DNA of 64,000 nucleotides from an uncultured Myxococcaceae bacterium (GTDB lineage Bacteria > Myxococcota_A > Polyangia > Polyangiales > Ga0077539): assembly GCA_945952225.1 (NCBI GenBank), contig CAMFHP010000034.1:1-64000 (forward strand). The letters run 5' to 3'. A program made the translations under genes and the position numbers. This document shows, piece by piece, positions 33,055 through 42,136 of this stretch (positions are counted from its first letter, which is position 1; each line of letters starts with the position of its first letter). Below the pieces are notes generated by a model, which saw nothing but the letters and a program-made list of their open reading frames with translations, was not told the DNA's origin and searched no databases.

Positions 33055-35253
33055 ATGAACACGCGGTTCTGGACGACGGTGTCTGCGGGCGCCCTCGGCA
33101 TGGTCTGCCTCGCGGCTCCGGCGGTGGCGCAGCCCACGCGACGGATCAACATCAACTCCACGCCGCCCGGCGCCACGGTGCGTCTCGACGCGCAGACCTC
33201 GGCCCCGATCGGCACGACCCCCATTCGCAACCGCGCGGTCCGCGGCGGCGCGCACACGCTCTTCTTCGAGCTCCCGGGCTACGTGCCGGGGCGCCTCGAC
33301 ATCAACGTCGCGCGCAACGGCGAGGCCTTCACGGGCTCGCTCCAGCAGGCCGGCAGCATCAACGTCTCGGCCGACGTGACCGGCGCGGCGATCACCGTCG
33401 ACGGCCAGGAGCGCGGCACGTCTCCCACGCGCATCGACGGCCTCGCGCCCGGTCAGCACGTGGTGGAGCTCCGCGCGCCGAACCTCCCGCCCGTCTCGCA
33501 GACCGTGACCGTGCAGGGCGGCCAGGTCGCGGCGGTCAACGCCACGCTGCGCCCCGCGACGGGCACCGTGCGCGTGATCGTCACCACCGCCAACGGACCG
33601 GCCCCGGCCAACGTGAGCGTGCAGCTCGATGGCACGCCCCTCACGGGCTCGCCGCCGTCGAGCGATCAGGTGACCGTCGGCTCCCACGTGGTGCAGGTGA
33701 GCGCCGAGGGCTTCCGTCCGGTGACGCAGACCGTGACGGTCTCCGCGAGCCAGGTGCAGGCCATCGCGGTGCAGCTCGAAGCCGTGGTGAACGGCGGCAC
33801 CGTGCGCGTGATGTCGTCGACGCAGGGCGTGGAGTTCTTCCTCGACGGCGATCGCATGCAGGGCTCGCCCGCGGTGGCGAACAACGTCGCGCAGGGCACG
33901 CACACGATCCGCGCGACGGCGCCGGGCCGCGCGACGATGACCCGCGAGATCACCGTGACCGCGGGCCAGGTGACGGCCCTCGACCTCGGCGAGCTCGCCG
34001 CCGCCTCGCAGAACGGACGCATCTCGGTCCGCGCCTCCGTGCCCGACGCCGAGGTGCTCCTCGACGGCGCCTCGGTGGGACGCGCCCCGTACGAGCGCGC
34101 CGACGCGCCCCCCGGCGAGCACATCGTGGTGGTGCGCGCGCAGGGCTACGACGACGTGCGCCGCAACTGCTCGGTGAGCGCCTCGCAGGCCTGCGAAGTG
34201 GTGGCCGACCTCCAGCGCGCGCGGCCCACGGGCGTGCTCCACGTCGAGGCCGTCGACGGCAACAACGTCAACGTCGCCAACGCCGTCGTGCGCGTGAACG
34301 CCGAGACCGAGGGACGCCCCCTCGGCGACATCAGTGTGCCCGCGGGCGAGACCCGCGTGACCGTCTCCGCCGACAACTACGAGCCCGCGGTGCAGACGGT
34401 CAACGTGGTGCAGGGCGGCACGGCGCAGGTGCGCGTGCAGCTCCGTCGCACGGGTCTCACGGGCGTCGACGTGGCCCGCCGCCGCTCGGCGATCAGCACC
34501 TTCGGCGCGGCCCCGCTCGTGCGCGGCGACGGCGCCTTCGACCTCATGGGCGGCTTCGGCGGCCATCCCCTCACCTTCCGCGCGACGCTGGGCTTCATGC
34601 CCCACGGGCTCTTCGCGGTCGACGGCGGCCTCACGATCCGCACCACCTTCACCTGGTACGAGTTCGAGCTCCGCAGCCGCATCGGCATCCGCCTCGCGGA
34701 CGACGTCTTCGCGGTCGGCGGCGAGGTTCGCGCATACGGCGCCCTCGGCACCGACGGACGCAACGGCGTGGGCCTCACGCTCCAGGCCAACCTCTCGGCG
34801 CACTTCTCTCTCGCGGGCGACGAAGTGGTCGCGGGCGAGTCGCAGGCCGACCGCGCGAACCGCCTCGGCAGCTTCGCCATCACGCTCAGCCCCGGCCTCG
34901 AGATCAACAGCGACTCGGCCACCAACGCGAGCCCGCCCACGCTCAACGTGAGCGGCTACACCGCGGGCCCGCTCTCGCTCTGCGAGAACCGCACGACGGC
35001 CACCGACGCGGGCTCCGGCGACTGCCAGCTCTCGGCCACGGTGCGCGGCTACCTCGCGGGCACCATCGAGCTCGGCCTCGGACGCCACCTCAACGCGTTC
35101 GCGGGGCTCCAGTACTACTTCGCGCGCCCCGACACCGCGAACCTCGGACCCACCTCGTCGGGTTCGAACACCGCGCGCCGCCCCGTGCTCACGAGCTTCT
35201 GGGACACCGCCGTGCAGGCCAACATCTACGGCGGCATCACCTACAAGTTCTGA
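33055..35253 (+). CDS. PEGA-repeat protein with C-terminal outer-membrane beta-barrel
   Basis: A 732-residue exported protein (signal peptide ending AVAQ, residue 26). Residues 27-490 contain about six PEGA-like repeats, each with a turn such as NSTPPGATVRLDAQ, ITVDGQERGTSPT, VSVQLDGTPLTGS, VEFFLDGDRMQGSP and AEVLLDGASVGRAPY. From about 500 the sequence changes to alternating beta strands ending GGITYKF, with a terminal Phe typical of outer-membrane barrels. It is likely an outer-membrane protein with a periplasmic or surface PEGA stalk. AGGAGG at 33043-33048 sets the ATG at 33055. Its stop abuts that of the convergent lipoprotein gene (TGATCA). Confidence 0.8.
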   Translation: MNTRFWTTVSAGALGMVCLAAPAVAQPTRRININSTPPGATVRLDAQTSAPIGTTPIRNRAVRGGAHTLFFELPGYVPGRLDINVARNGEAFTGSLQQAGSINVSADVTGAAITVDGQERGTSPTRIDGLAPGQHVVELRAPNLPPVSQTVTVQGGQVAAVNATLRPATGTVRVIVTTANGPAPANVSVQLDGTPLTGSPPSSDQVTVGSHVVQVSAEGFRPVTQTVTVSASQVQAIAVQLEAVVNGGTVRVMSSTQGVEFFLDGDRMQGSPAVANNVAQGTHTIRATAPGRATMTREITVTAGQVTALDLGELAAASQNGRISVRASVPDAEVLLDGASVGRAPYERADAPPGEHIVVVRAQGYDDVRRNCSVSASQACEVVADLQRARPTGVLHVEAVDGNNVNVANAVVRVNAETEGRPLGDISVPAGETRVTVSADNYEPAVQTVNVVQGGTAQVRVQLRRTGLTGVDVARRRSAISTFGAAPLVRGDGAFDLMGGFGGHPLTFRATLGFMPHGLFAVDGGLTIRTTFTWYEFELRSRIGIRLADDVFAVGGEVRAYGALGTDGRNGVGLTLQANLSAHFSLAGDEVVAGESQADRANRLGSFAITLSPGLEINSDSATNASPPTLNVSGYTAGPLSLCENRTTATDAGSGDCQLSATVRGYLAGTIELGLGRHLNAFAGLQYYFARPDTANLGPTSSGSNTARRPVLTSFWDTAVQANIYGGITYKF

Positions 35254-36564
35254 TCACCGCACGAGGCACTCCATCGGCAGCGCGGTGACCGCCCTCCGCG
35301 GCGCCGCGCGCGATGGATCGCCTGCCTCGTCGGCGCGCTCCAGCGCGATCTCCGCGGCCATCCACACGCCGTCGTCGCAGTTCACCACCGCCGGTCCGTC
35401 GATCGCACCGAAGCCCTCGGGCGGCGCGAACACGAGCGGCGTCACCGACCCGTCGCGCACGTCGACGCGGGCCGCACGCTGCGCGGTTCCCGAAGCGCCC
35501 GCCGACACGTAGAGCACCGTGAGCTCGTGGCCCCGCGCGGCCACCGAGTCGGGCAGCGCGCCGTCGCCGATCGCGAGGCGCACGGGAGCCTCGTCGGGTC
35601 CGCGCGCGAGGAGCACGGAGAGCCCCGCGGGCACCACGCAGAGGTCGCCGCCCATGCGCACGCACGGCCCCGCGTCGGGGTTGCCGAGCGCGAACTCGCC
35701 CATCACAAACGCGCTGCGTCCGTCGACGGACACACCGCGCCCCACGACGAGTCCGAAGGGCGCTCGCGCAGGCACACGCGACGCGCGCATCCCATCGAGC
35801 CAGGTGAGCACCCACGCGGGCTCTCCAGGGCCCGCCACGCGCGAGAGCGCCACGCCACGCGACGCCTCGAACGCATGGAGCTCTCCCTCGACCAGCGTCG
35901 GGAGTTCCGCGGGCTGCGACGGACGATCGCTGCCCACGCGCACCGTCACCCGCGACACCGACGGCGGCGCATCACGACGGCCTACGCCCGCGAGCACGGT
36001 CACCGCATCGCCCTGTGCGCGCCACGCGACGGGCGCGCCGAGCCCCTCGACGCCCGCGGGCAGGAGCGCATCGCCACGCAACACACGCGCGCCCGCATCA
36101 CCCGCGGCGCGCACGGCGGCCCACACGTCGTCGCGCTCCACCTCGTCGAGGCCCGCGGTGGGCGAGCGCCACGCGAGAGGACCATCGAGCGCCTCGGGCG
36201 CAACCGGACCGAGACGGTCAACGCCGGTCGAGAGAACCTCCACCGGACCGAAGGGCGCGCCCGGATCCGTGGCCCGCTCCACGCGTGACAGGATATGTCC
36301 ACGCACAACGTAGAGCGCGAGGGTCCCGTGCGCGCACACGGGCACGATCGCATCGAGGGGACCGCTCCCCGCGGGAATGCTCACGGCCGCGGCGGTGACC
36401 TCTCGCACACACCGCGCAGAGCGCTGCGGCGGCGGCGCAACGGGCACATCGTCGGAGCCGTGTGAGCGAGCCACGCGCGGCTCGGGCGGGGTCTCGCGCT
36501 CGGCACATCCGCGTCCGCAGCCCGAGAGAAGCAGCGCCGCGAGGGCGACGCGCGGCGGGCTCAC
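35254..36564 (-). CDS. Uncharacterised lipoprotein coupled to livH-like gene
   Basis: I do not recognise this 436-residue lipoprotein. The GTG start at 36564 overlaps the upstream permease stop (GTGA), so translation is coupled. The signal peptide ends LLLSGC (Cys16), followed by GRGCAERE. The mature part is rich in Val, Gly and Arg and seems to be all-beta with recurring RVTVRVG and GVALSRVAG strands, possibly a propeller. Several Cys pairs (RCVREV, VPVCAHG, GPCVRMGGDLCVV, VVNCDDGVW, MECLVR) may form disulfides. Its coupling to a branched-chain amino acid permease suggests, but does not prove, a role in the same uptake process. Confidence 0.65.
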   Translation of the reverse strand: MSPPRVALAALLLSGCGRGCAERETPPEPRVARSHGSDDVPVAPPPQRSARCVREVTAAAVSIPAGSGPLDAIVPVCAHGTLALYVVRGHILSRVERATDPGAPFGPVEVLSTGVDRLGPVAPEALDGPLAWRSPTAGLDEVERDDVWAAVRAAGDAGARVLRGDALLPAGVEGLGAPVAWRAQGDAVTVLAGVGRRDAPPSVSRVTVRVGSDRPSQPAELPTLVEGELHAFEASRGVALSRVAGPGEPAWVLTWLDGMRASRVPARAPFGLVVGRGVSVDGRSAFVMGEFALGNPDAGPCVRMGGDLCVVPAGLSVLLARGPDEAPVRLAIGDGALPDSVAARGHELTVLYVSAGASGTAQRAARVDVRDGSVTPLVFAPPEGFGAIDGPAVVNCDDGVWMAAEIALERADEAGDPSRAAPRRAVTALPMECLVR

Positions 36565-37589
36565 ACCTTCTCGCGGGTGACGCGCCCGAGGAGCCCCTGG
36601 GGTCGCACGAGCAGCACCACCACGAGGATCGAGAACACGATGGCCGGCGCGAAGGAGCTGGAGAGATAGGCCGACGCGAGCTGCTCGACGACGCCGATGA
36701 GCAATCCACCGAGCATGGCGCCGGGGATGTTTCCGATTCCGCCGAGCACCGCGGCGACGAAGGCCTTGAGCCCCGGCTGCACGCCCGAGAGCGGATCGAT
36801 CTTGGGCTGGTCGAGGCCGAAGAGAATGCCGCCCGCGCCCGCGAGCGCAGAGCCCAGCCCGAAGGTCACGGCGATGATGCGATCGGTGGGCACGCCCATG
36901 AGCCGCGCGGCGTCGAGGTTGGTCGAGATGGCGCGCATGGCGCGTCCCACGCGGGTGCGCTGCACGAGGGCCGTGAGCGCGACCATGAGCACCACGGCGG
37001 CGCCGAGGTTCAGGAGCTTGATGTTCGTGACGTTCACGGGTCCGAGCGCCACGGTGGCCGAGCGCACCACGGGCGGAAACGCGCGCGGCGTCGACGTGAA
37101 CCCGAGCATCGCGAGGTTCTGCAGGAGCATCGAGACGCCGATGGCCGTGACGAGCGGCGTGAGCTTCGGCGCGTTGCGCACGGGGCGGTACGCGAAGCGC
37201 TCGATGGTCATGCCGAGGGCCGCGCAGGTGACCATCGAGAACGCGAAGCTCGCGAGGGTCACGAGCGCGCCGCCGCTGCCGCCCGAGTTGGCCGTCACGC
37301 CGAGCCACGAGGCCATGTAGATGGCTGCGTACGCGCCGATCATGAACACGTCGGAGTGCGCGAAATTGATGAGCCCGAGCACGCCGTAGACCATCGTGTA
37401 GCCGAGGGCCACGAGCGCGTAGACGCCGCCGAGCGAGACGCCCTCGACGACGTTCCGCGCGAACGACACGGGGTTGGCCGCGGCGCCCTTCAACACGAGC
37501 AGCGCGGGCGGCGCGGCGAGGAGCGCCACCACGGCGGGCAGCGCGCGCTCCGACAGCGGGCGCGGACGCGCGGTGGCGGCAGCGGTCAC
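36561..37589 (-). CDS. Branched-chain amino acid type ABC permease (LivH-like)
   Basis: A 342-residue inner-membrane permease of the LivH group: GVSLGGVYALVALGYTMVYGVLGLINFAHSDVFMIGAY is the typical first part, AMRAISTNLDAARLMGVPTDRIIAVTFGLGSALAGAGGIL is the cytoplasmic coupling loop, and VRPQGLLG is the usual end. The GTG start at 37589 overlaps the upstream binding-protein stop by 4 bp (GTGA). LivH normally works with LivM and the ATPases LivG and LivF, none of which is encoded in this window. Confidence 0.9.
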   Translation of the reverse strand: MTAAATARPRPLSERALPAVVALLAAPPALLVLKGAAANPVSFARNVVEGVSLGGVYALVALGYTMVYGVLGLINFAHSDVFMIGAYAAIYMASWLGVTANSGGSGGALVTLASFAFSMVTCAALGMTIERFAYRPVRNAPKLTPLVTAIGVSMLLQNLAMLGFTSTPRAFPPVVRSATVALGPVNVTNIKLLNLGAAVVLMVALTALVQRTRVGRAMRAISTNLDAARLMGVPTDRIIAVTFGLGSALAGAGGILFGLDQPKIDPLSGVQPGLKAFVAAVLGGIGNIPGAMLGGLLIGVVEQLASAYLSSSFAPAIVFSILVVVLLVRPQGLLGRVTREKV

Positions 37590-38749
37590 GGGTTCACCGT
37601 CGACTGGAAGCGCGTACCGCTCGCGGTGACTTCGAGGATCACGGCGCTCTTCACGGCATCGCGCTGTGCGTTGAGCGTGATGGAGCCCGTCGCACCGGCC
37701 ACGTCGCGCGTCGAGGCGAGGGCCTCGCGGATGCGCGCGGGCTCGGCGGAGTTCGCGCGACGGATTGCGTCGAAGAGCACGAGCGCGGCGTCGTAGCCGA
37801 GGGCCGCGAGGCCGTTGGGGTCGTGGTGAAAGCGCGCGCGGAAGTTCCGCAGGAACTGCTGCGCCACCGTAGAGCTCGCTCCCTCAGGGGCGAACGCATC
37901 GGAGTAGAAATCACCGACGAGGCGATCGTCGTCGTTCTGCGTGAGCGACGGTCCGCTCCAGCCGTCGCCACCGAGAAAGCGCCCTTGAAAGCCCGCGCCG
38001 CGGGCCTCTCGCGCGATGAGCGTGACCTCGGAGTAGTAGCCCGGGACGAAGATCGCCTGCGGCTGGTGGCTCAGCATCGAGGTGATCTGCGCAGAGAAGT
38101 GCGTGTCGCCCGAGCGATACGACTGGTCATCGACGACGGTGCCCCCGAGCCGACGGAACGACTCGATGAACGCGTTGGCGAGCCCCATCGAGTACGCCGC
38201 CGCCTGATCGCGGAACACCGCCACGCGGTCGAAGTGCAGCGTGTTGCGGGTGAAGCGCGCCATCACCTCGCCCTGAAAGGTGTCGATGAAGCACACGCGG
38301 AAGATGTGATCGCCGACGCGCGTGACCTCGGGGTTCGTGCTCGACGGCGAGATCATCGGAATGTGCTTGCGCTGACACACGCGTCCGCCCGCGAGCGAGA
38401 GGGTCGACGCGATCTCTCCGATCACCGCCACGACGTTCTCGCGGTCGATGAGCCGGGTGACGGCGCTCGTCGCCTCGTTGCTGTCGCCGCGCGTGTCTTC
38501 GGCCACGAGCCGAAGCTGCTGACCGAGGAGCCCGCCGTGCGCGTTGAGCTCTTCGAATGCGAGCGTGACCCCGTCGCGCGTGGCCGTGCCGAAGTCGGCC
38601 TGGGCGCCGGTGAGCGAGCAGTAGAGGCCCACCGAGATGCCGTTGCGCTTCTGCTTGCAGGCGGGCGCGAAGGCCGCGGCGGCGAGGGCGCCCGCAGCGC
38701 CGGTGAGCAGGTCGCGACGGCTCGATCGAATCGACGGGGGGGTGGTCAT
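37586..38749 (-). CDS. Periplasmic-binding-protein lipoprotein for ABC transport
   Basis: A 387-residue type I periplasmic binding protein (Leu/Ile/Val-binding type): ISVGLYCSLTGAQADFGTATRDGVTLAFEELNAHGGL is the characteristic N-terminal part, with VVAVIGEIAST, HIPMISPSST and GYDAALVLFDAIRRA later. The N-terminus SRRDLLTG has a twin-arginine motif and ends FAPAC (Cys31), so it is probably a Tat-exported lipoprotein. It should capture the ligand for the LivH-like permease encoded next. The ligand could be an amino acid, amide or other small solute. First gene of a three-gene coupled operon. Confidence 0.88.
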   Translation of the reverse strand: MTTPPSIRSSRRDLLTGAAGALAAAAFAPACKQKRNGISVGLYCSLTGAQADFGTATRDGVTLAFEELNAHGGLLGQQLRLVAEDTRGDSNEATSAVTRLIDRENVVAVIGEIASTLSLAGGRVCQRKHIPMISPSSTNPEVTRVGDHIFRVCFIDTFQGEVMARFTRNTLHFDRVAVFRDQAAAYSMGLANAFIESFRRLGGTVVDDQSYRSGDTHFSAQITSMLSHQPQAIFVPGYYSEVTLIAREARGAGFQGRFLGGDGWSGPSLTQNDDDRLVGDFYSDAFAPEGASSTVAQQFLRNFRARFHHDPNGLAALGYDAALVLFDAIRRANSAEPARIREALASTRDVAGATGSITLNAQRDAVKSAVILEVTASGTRFQSTVNP

Positions 38750-38856
38750 GGCGGCCGCGGTTGTAACACCCCGTCCGCGGGCGTTGAAAGACTCGCCACG
38801 AGCCGCCGCGCGCCCACTGGCATCGGACGCGCGTGCCCCCCTATGCTCCCGCCCCT

Positions 38857-40068
38857 GTGCCCCCGGACGAAGCGCCCGACCTGCTGCTGGAATCCCCGCG
38901 GATCGCCGTACGGCGCCACGCGCGGGCAGCACGGCTCACGGTCGGCGCGCTGGCTTCGTTCGTCGCGTGCGTCGGCGTGGGCGCGCTGGTGGGTGTGACG
39001 TCGGCGGGCGTGGTCGCGGCGGTCACGTCGGCGATCGCCCTGCTGATCGCGGCGCGGGTGACGGCGTCGGGACGCGGCGCAACGGCAGGCACGCTCACGA
39101 TCCGTCGCGACGGCATGCACGTCGCCCGCGGAGACGAGCGCGTGGCGCTGCCCGTCGGCGAGGTCGGCGCGGGCTGGGTGGTGCCCGGCGCGAGCGGAGC
39201 GTCCGTGGAGTTTCTCCAGGGCAACGGCGACGTGTGGAGCGTGGCGCTCCCGTCGTCGGAGGTCGGCCACGCGGCACTCGCGGCGGCGGGCATCGACCAT
39301 CGCAAGCGCGCGGTGCGCATCCTCCTCGGGGGCCGCTGGGATGGCCTCGGCTACGGCATCGCGACGGTGCTCTTCGTGCTGCTCCAGGGCGCGCCGATGT
39401 TCGTGCTCTTCGTGCTGCTGGCCCACCTCGACGCGGTCGCGACGACGGCCCTCGCCGTGGGCCTCCTCGCGGCGGCGAGCCTGCTGGGCGCGCGCCTTCT
39501 GGGCCCCGCGGAGGTGACCGTCGGCGCAGACGGCGTGTCGTGGAAGCGCGGCTTCTCCCACGGCTTCGTTGCGTTCCGCGAGCTCGCGTCGGTGAGCACG
39601 TGGCACGGCAACGACATCGCGCTGCGCAAGCACTCGGGCGCGATGGTGCTGATCACGCACTCGCGCCGCGACCCCGCGCGCGCCGCAGGCGTGGTGGAGC
39701 TGATCCGCGCAGCGATGATCCGCGCGTCGGACGGAGGCTCGGCGACGCTCTCGCTCCTGGGCCGCGAGGGTCGGAGCGTCGATGCGTGGCGTGAGGCGTT
39801 GCGCGCATTGGTGCAGGGAGGCGCATACCGCGTGGCGGGCCTCACGCGCGACGACCTCGAACGCGCGCTGAGCAACCCCGAGGTCACGTCGGAGCAGCGC
39901 CTCGGCGCCGCGATGGCGCTCATGGCCACGGGAGCGCCGGAGAGCGCGACGCGCGTGCGGGTGGCGGCAGACGCGTGCGCCGACGACTCGCTTCGGGCAG
40001 CACTCCACGAGATCGCCCACGACGAGTACGACGAGCACACGCTCACGCTCGCAGCGCGACGCTCGTAG
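38857..40068 (+). CDS. Uncharacterised membrane protein, four helices
   Basis: A 403-residue protein I do not recognise. Hydrophobic helices lie at about 26-65 (two, VGALASFVACVGVGALVGV and AVTSAIALLIAARV) and about 170-225 (two, GIATVLFVLLQGAPMFVLFVLLAHL and ALAVGLLAAASLLGARLL). A soluble domain separates the pairs, with a second soluble region after about 225; both resemble PH-like beta domains (LTIRRDGMHVARGDERVALP, VTVGADGVSWKRGF). The C-terminal 130 residues are helical. GTG at 38857 is preferred because TATGCT lies 9 nt upstream as in the leaderless set; GTG at 38833 is in frame and possible. Confidence 0.6.
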   Translation: MPPDEAPDLLLESPRIAVRRHARAARLTVGALASFVACVGVGALVGVTSAGVVAAVTSAIALLIAARVTASGRGATAGTLTIRRDGMHVARGDERVALPVGEVGAGWVVPGASGASVEFLQGNGDVWSVALPSSEVGHAALAAAGIDHRKRAVRILLGGRWDGLGYGIATVLFVLLQGAPMFVLFVLLAHLDAVATTALAVGLLAAASLLGARLLGPAEVTVGADGVSWKRGFSHGFVAFRELASVSTWHGNDIALRKHSGAMVLITHSRRDPARAAGVVELIRAAMIRASDGGSATLSLLGREGRSVDAWREALRALVQGGAYRVAGLTRDDLERALSNPEVTSEQRLGAAMALMATGAPESATRVRVAADACADDSLRAALHEIAHDEYDEHTLTLAARRS

Positions 40069-40112
40069 CTGCGCGACGCGTGACGACGCCGCGATCGGGA
40101 GGGGAGACGCCG

Positions 40113-40319
40113 ATGTTGTTCAACGCCGTGAAGGTCTTCTGCGCAACCACCGCGAGCGACCGCGAGGAGCTCGGCGAGCGCGTGGCCCGATGGCTCCGCG
40201 CGCACCCCGATGCGGAGGTGCTCGATCGCGTGGTCACGCAGTCGAGCGACGACGCGTTCCACTGCGTGACGATCACGCTGTTCGTCCGCGAGCCCGTCGA
40301 GCGCCCTTCCACATCCTGA
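40113..40319 (+). CDS. Small uncharacterised protein, 68 aa
   Basis: A 68-residue soluble protein starting MLFNAVKVFCATTASDREELG, with GGGAGGGGAG at 40098-40107 as ribosome site just before the ATG at 40113. It looks like a compact alpha/beta fold: a strand (VKVFCAT), a helix (DREELGERVARWLRAHP) and two strands (VLDRVVTQSS, FHCVTITLFVRE). I do not recognise the family. It sits between a membrane protein gene and an AgmX-type gene on the same strand. Confidence 0.65.
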   Translation: MLFNAVKVFCATTASDREELGERVARWLRAHPDAEVLDRVVTQSSDDAFHCVTITLFVREPVERPSTS

Positions 40320-40421
40320 ACGACGCGCCAGTTTTTTCGGGGAACCTCCGGGAGGCACCTCTGTCGTACCCGACACCCGCACGGCGCATCGGCGCGCCGA
40401 CGGATCACGAGGTTCCCTGCC

Positions 40422-41972
40422 ATGACCACGCTCCGCGCTTCGCACCCTGAGTTCGTCACGTCGACCGCCGCCGACACCGAGACCGTGTACCAGCTCGTGA
40501 AGCGCGGCGACGTGAACCCCGCCGATGTCGAAGACGCCTCCACGCACGCCGCGGAGGTCACGCTCCTCTGGGACCGCTCGGTGCTCCACGTCGCGCACCT
40601 CGGCGACGCGCAGTCGTTCTCGCTGCGCGACCATGCAGCCCCCGACGGCGTGGCTCACTTCGTCGTCGACGCGGCGATGCTCGATGGCCTGACCGCGGCC
40701 GACATCGTTCAGCGCGACGTGCTCGGCACCCGCTTCATGTTCCTGCCTGGATCGCAGGGCGAGGTGGAGCTCGATGGCGTGCGCCGCGATCTCACCACGC
40801 TCATCGCCGAGGGCATCGCGCGTCCATCGCCGTCGATCGCGGGGGCCTACGAGGTCAACCTCGTCGCGGGCGCTCGCTGCCGCATGGACCTCCACGGTCT
40901 CACGCTCCACGCGCGGCTCGTGCCCGTCGGCCGTCGCTTCGCGCAGGTCACGCGCCGCGACCCTGCGATGCGCGCGGCCTGGGGTGGTAGCGCCCTCGCG
41001 ATGGCAGCACTCCTCGGCATGATGCGCCTCGCCACGACCGACAGCGCGATGCTCACCAACGACGACCGCGACCAGCGTCTCGCGGAGCTCCGTGACTTCG
41101 TGGCGCGGCAGAGCGCGATCGTCGAATCGACGCCCGAGGAGCACGAAGGCGCCGCGGCCGACGCCCCCGCAGGCGCCGCACACCAGGGCATGGCCGGCGC
41201 GATGGGCGACCGTCAGAGCACGGCGCGCAACCGGCGCTACGAGATCCGTCGCACGAACGAGGCGCCGCATCTGGCGCGTGAGGTCTCGGCGCGCGATCAG
41301 GTTGCCAACCGCGGCATGTTCGCGGCCCTCGGCGGCCCCGCAGCCCTCGCCGGGGGATCGCACAGTGGGATCGTGTCGCCCTGGGGCGCGATGACGGAGG
41401 CGGGCACGGGCGATCGCAACGCGAACGGCAACCTCAACGGCGACGACGTGGGCGACTCCTTCGGCGGCGGCGGACTCGACACCGTCGGCACGGGCATCGG
41501 CGGCGGAGGACACGAGCAGGGCATCGGCACCGGCCCGCTCGGCACGCAGGGCCACGGAAACTGCCCCGTGGGCGCGAACTGCGAGTACGGCCGCCGGGTG
41601 GGCACGCTGCGCAACGACGACCGCGCGACGCACGGTCCTCGCGTGCGCACGGACCCGAACCCGAACATCGAGGGCACGATCGCGCCCGAGGCGATTCGTC
41701 GGGTGGTGCTTCGCAACCTCGGACAGGTGAACCGCTGCTACGAGCAGGGCCTCTCGATCAACCCCTCGGCGGCGGGGCGCGTCGCGATTCGCTTCGTGAT
41801 CGCAGGCGGCGGAGAGGTGCTGATGACGGGCGTCGCGAACGACAGCCTGGGCATCGCGTCGGTGTCGTCGTGCATCGCGTCGGCGGTGCGCCGCTGGACG
41901 TTCCCGGTCCCTGCGGATTCGGGTCCCATCACCGTGACGTACCCGTTCAATCTCATGCCCGCCGACCAGTGA
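40422..41972 (+). CDS. AgmX/PglI C-terminal domain membrane protein (TonB-like)
   Basis: A 516-residue protein. Residues 40-185 form a cytoplasmic FHA-like beta domain in two parts (VTLLWDRSVLHVAHLGDAQ, YEVNLVAGARCRMDLHG). A single membrane helix follows at about 188-206 (AWGGSALAMAALLGMMRL). The periplasmic part has an acidic/Ala coil, a Gly-rich stretch (GGGGLDTVGTGIGGGGHEQG) and a C-terminal AgmX/PglI-type domain (VVLRNLGQVNRCYEQGLSINPSAAGRVAI, SSCIASAVRRWTFP). This matches the AgmX family in Myxococcus gliding motility and protein export, where the domain acts like TonB across the envelope. Its particular complex is unknown. The ATG at 40422 lacks a strong ribosome site. Confidence 0.82.
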   Translation: MTTLRASHPEFVTSTAADTETVYQLVKRGDVNPADVEDASTHAAEVTLLWDRSVLHVAHLGDAQSFSLRDHAAPDGVAHFVVDAAMLDGLTAADIVQRDVLGTRFMFLPGSQGEVELDGVRRDLTTLIAEGIARPSPSIAGAYEVNLVAGARCRMDLHGLTLHARLVPVGRRFAQVTRRDPAMRAAWGGSALAMAALLGMMRLATTDSAMLTNDDRDQRLAELRDFVARQSAIVESTPEEHEGAAADAPAGAAHQGMAGAMGDRQSTARNRRYEIRRTNEAPHLAREVSARDQVANRGMFAALGGPAALAGGSHSGIVSPWGAMTEAGTGDRNANGNLNGDDVGDSFGGGGLDTVGTGIGGGGHEQGIGTGPLGTQGHGNCPVGANCEYGRRVGTLRNDDRATHGPRVRTDPNPNIEGTIAPEAIRRVVLRNLGQVNRCYEQGLSINPSAAGRVAIRFVIAGGGEVLMTGVANDSLGIASVSSCIASAVRRWTFPVPADSGPITVTYPFNLMPADQ

Positions 41973-42136
41973 CCGCAGCCCGGCCTCCCCGCCCCTCGCA
42001 CGCGCTTCTCACACAACGCGCAGGTCTTCCTCCCGCCCCGCCCGTATGATCCTCCGACTCGCAGGGAGTCCGTGGTAACCTCGCGCACGGCTGCGGGGGA
42101 CCTCCCATCCATCGGGCCGCTTCAGGGACAAAGATC

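Noticed and set aside
32011-35088. A 1025-residue minus-strand open frame opposite the AgmX-type lipoprotein and PEGA genes
   Set aside because: It is His/Arg/Ala-rich with no domain, and long antisense frames are expected opposite genes with extreme third-position GC. The plus-strand proteins have signal peptides and known domains.
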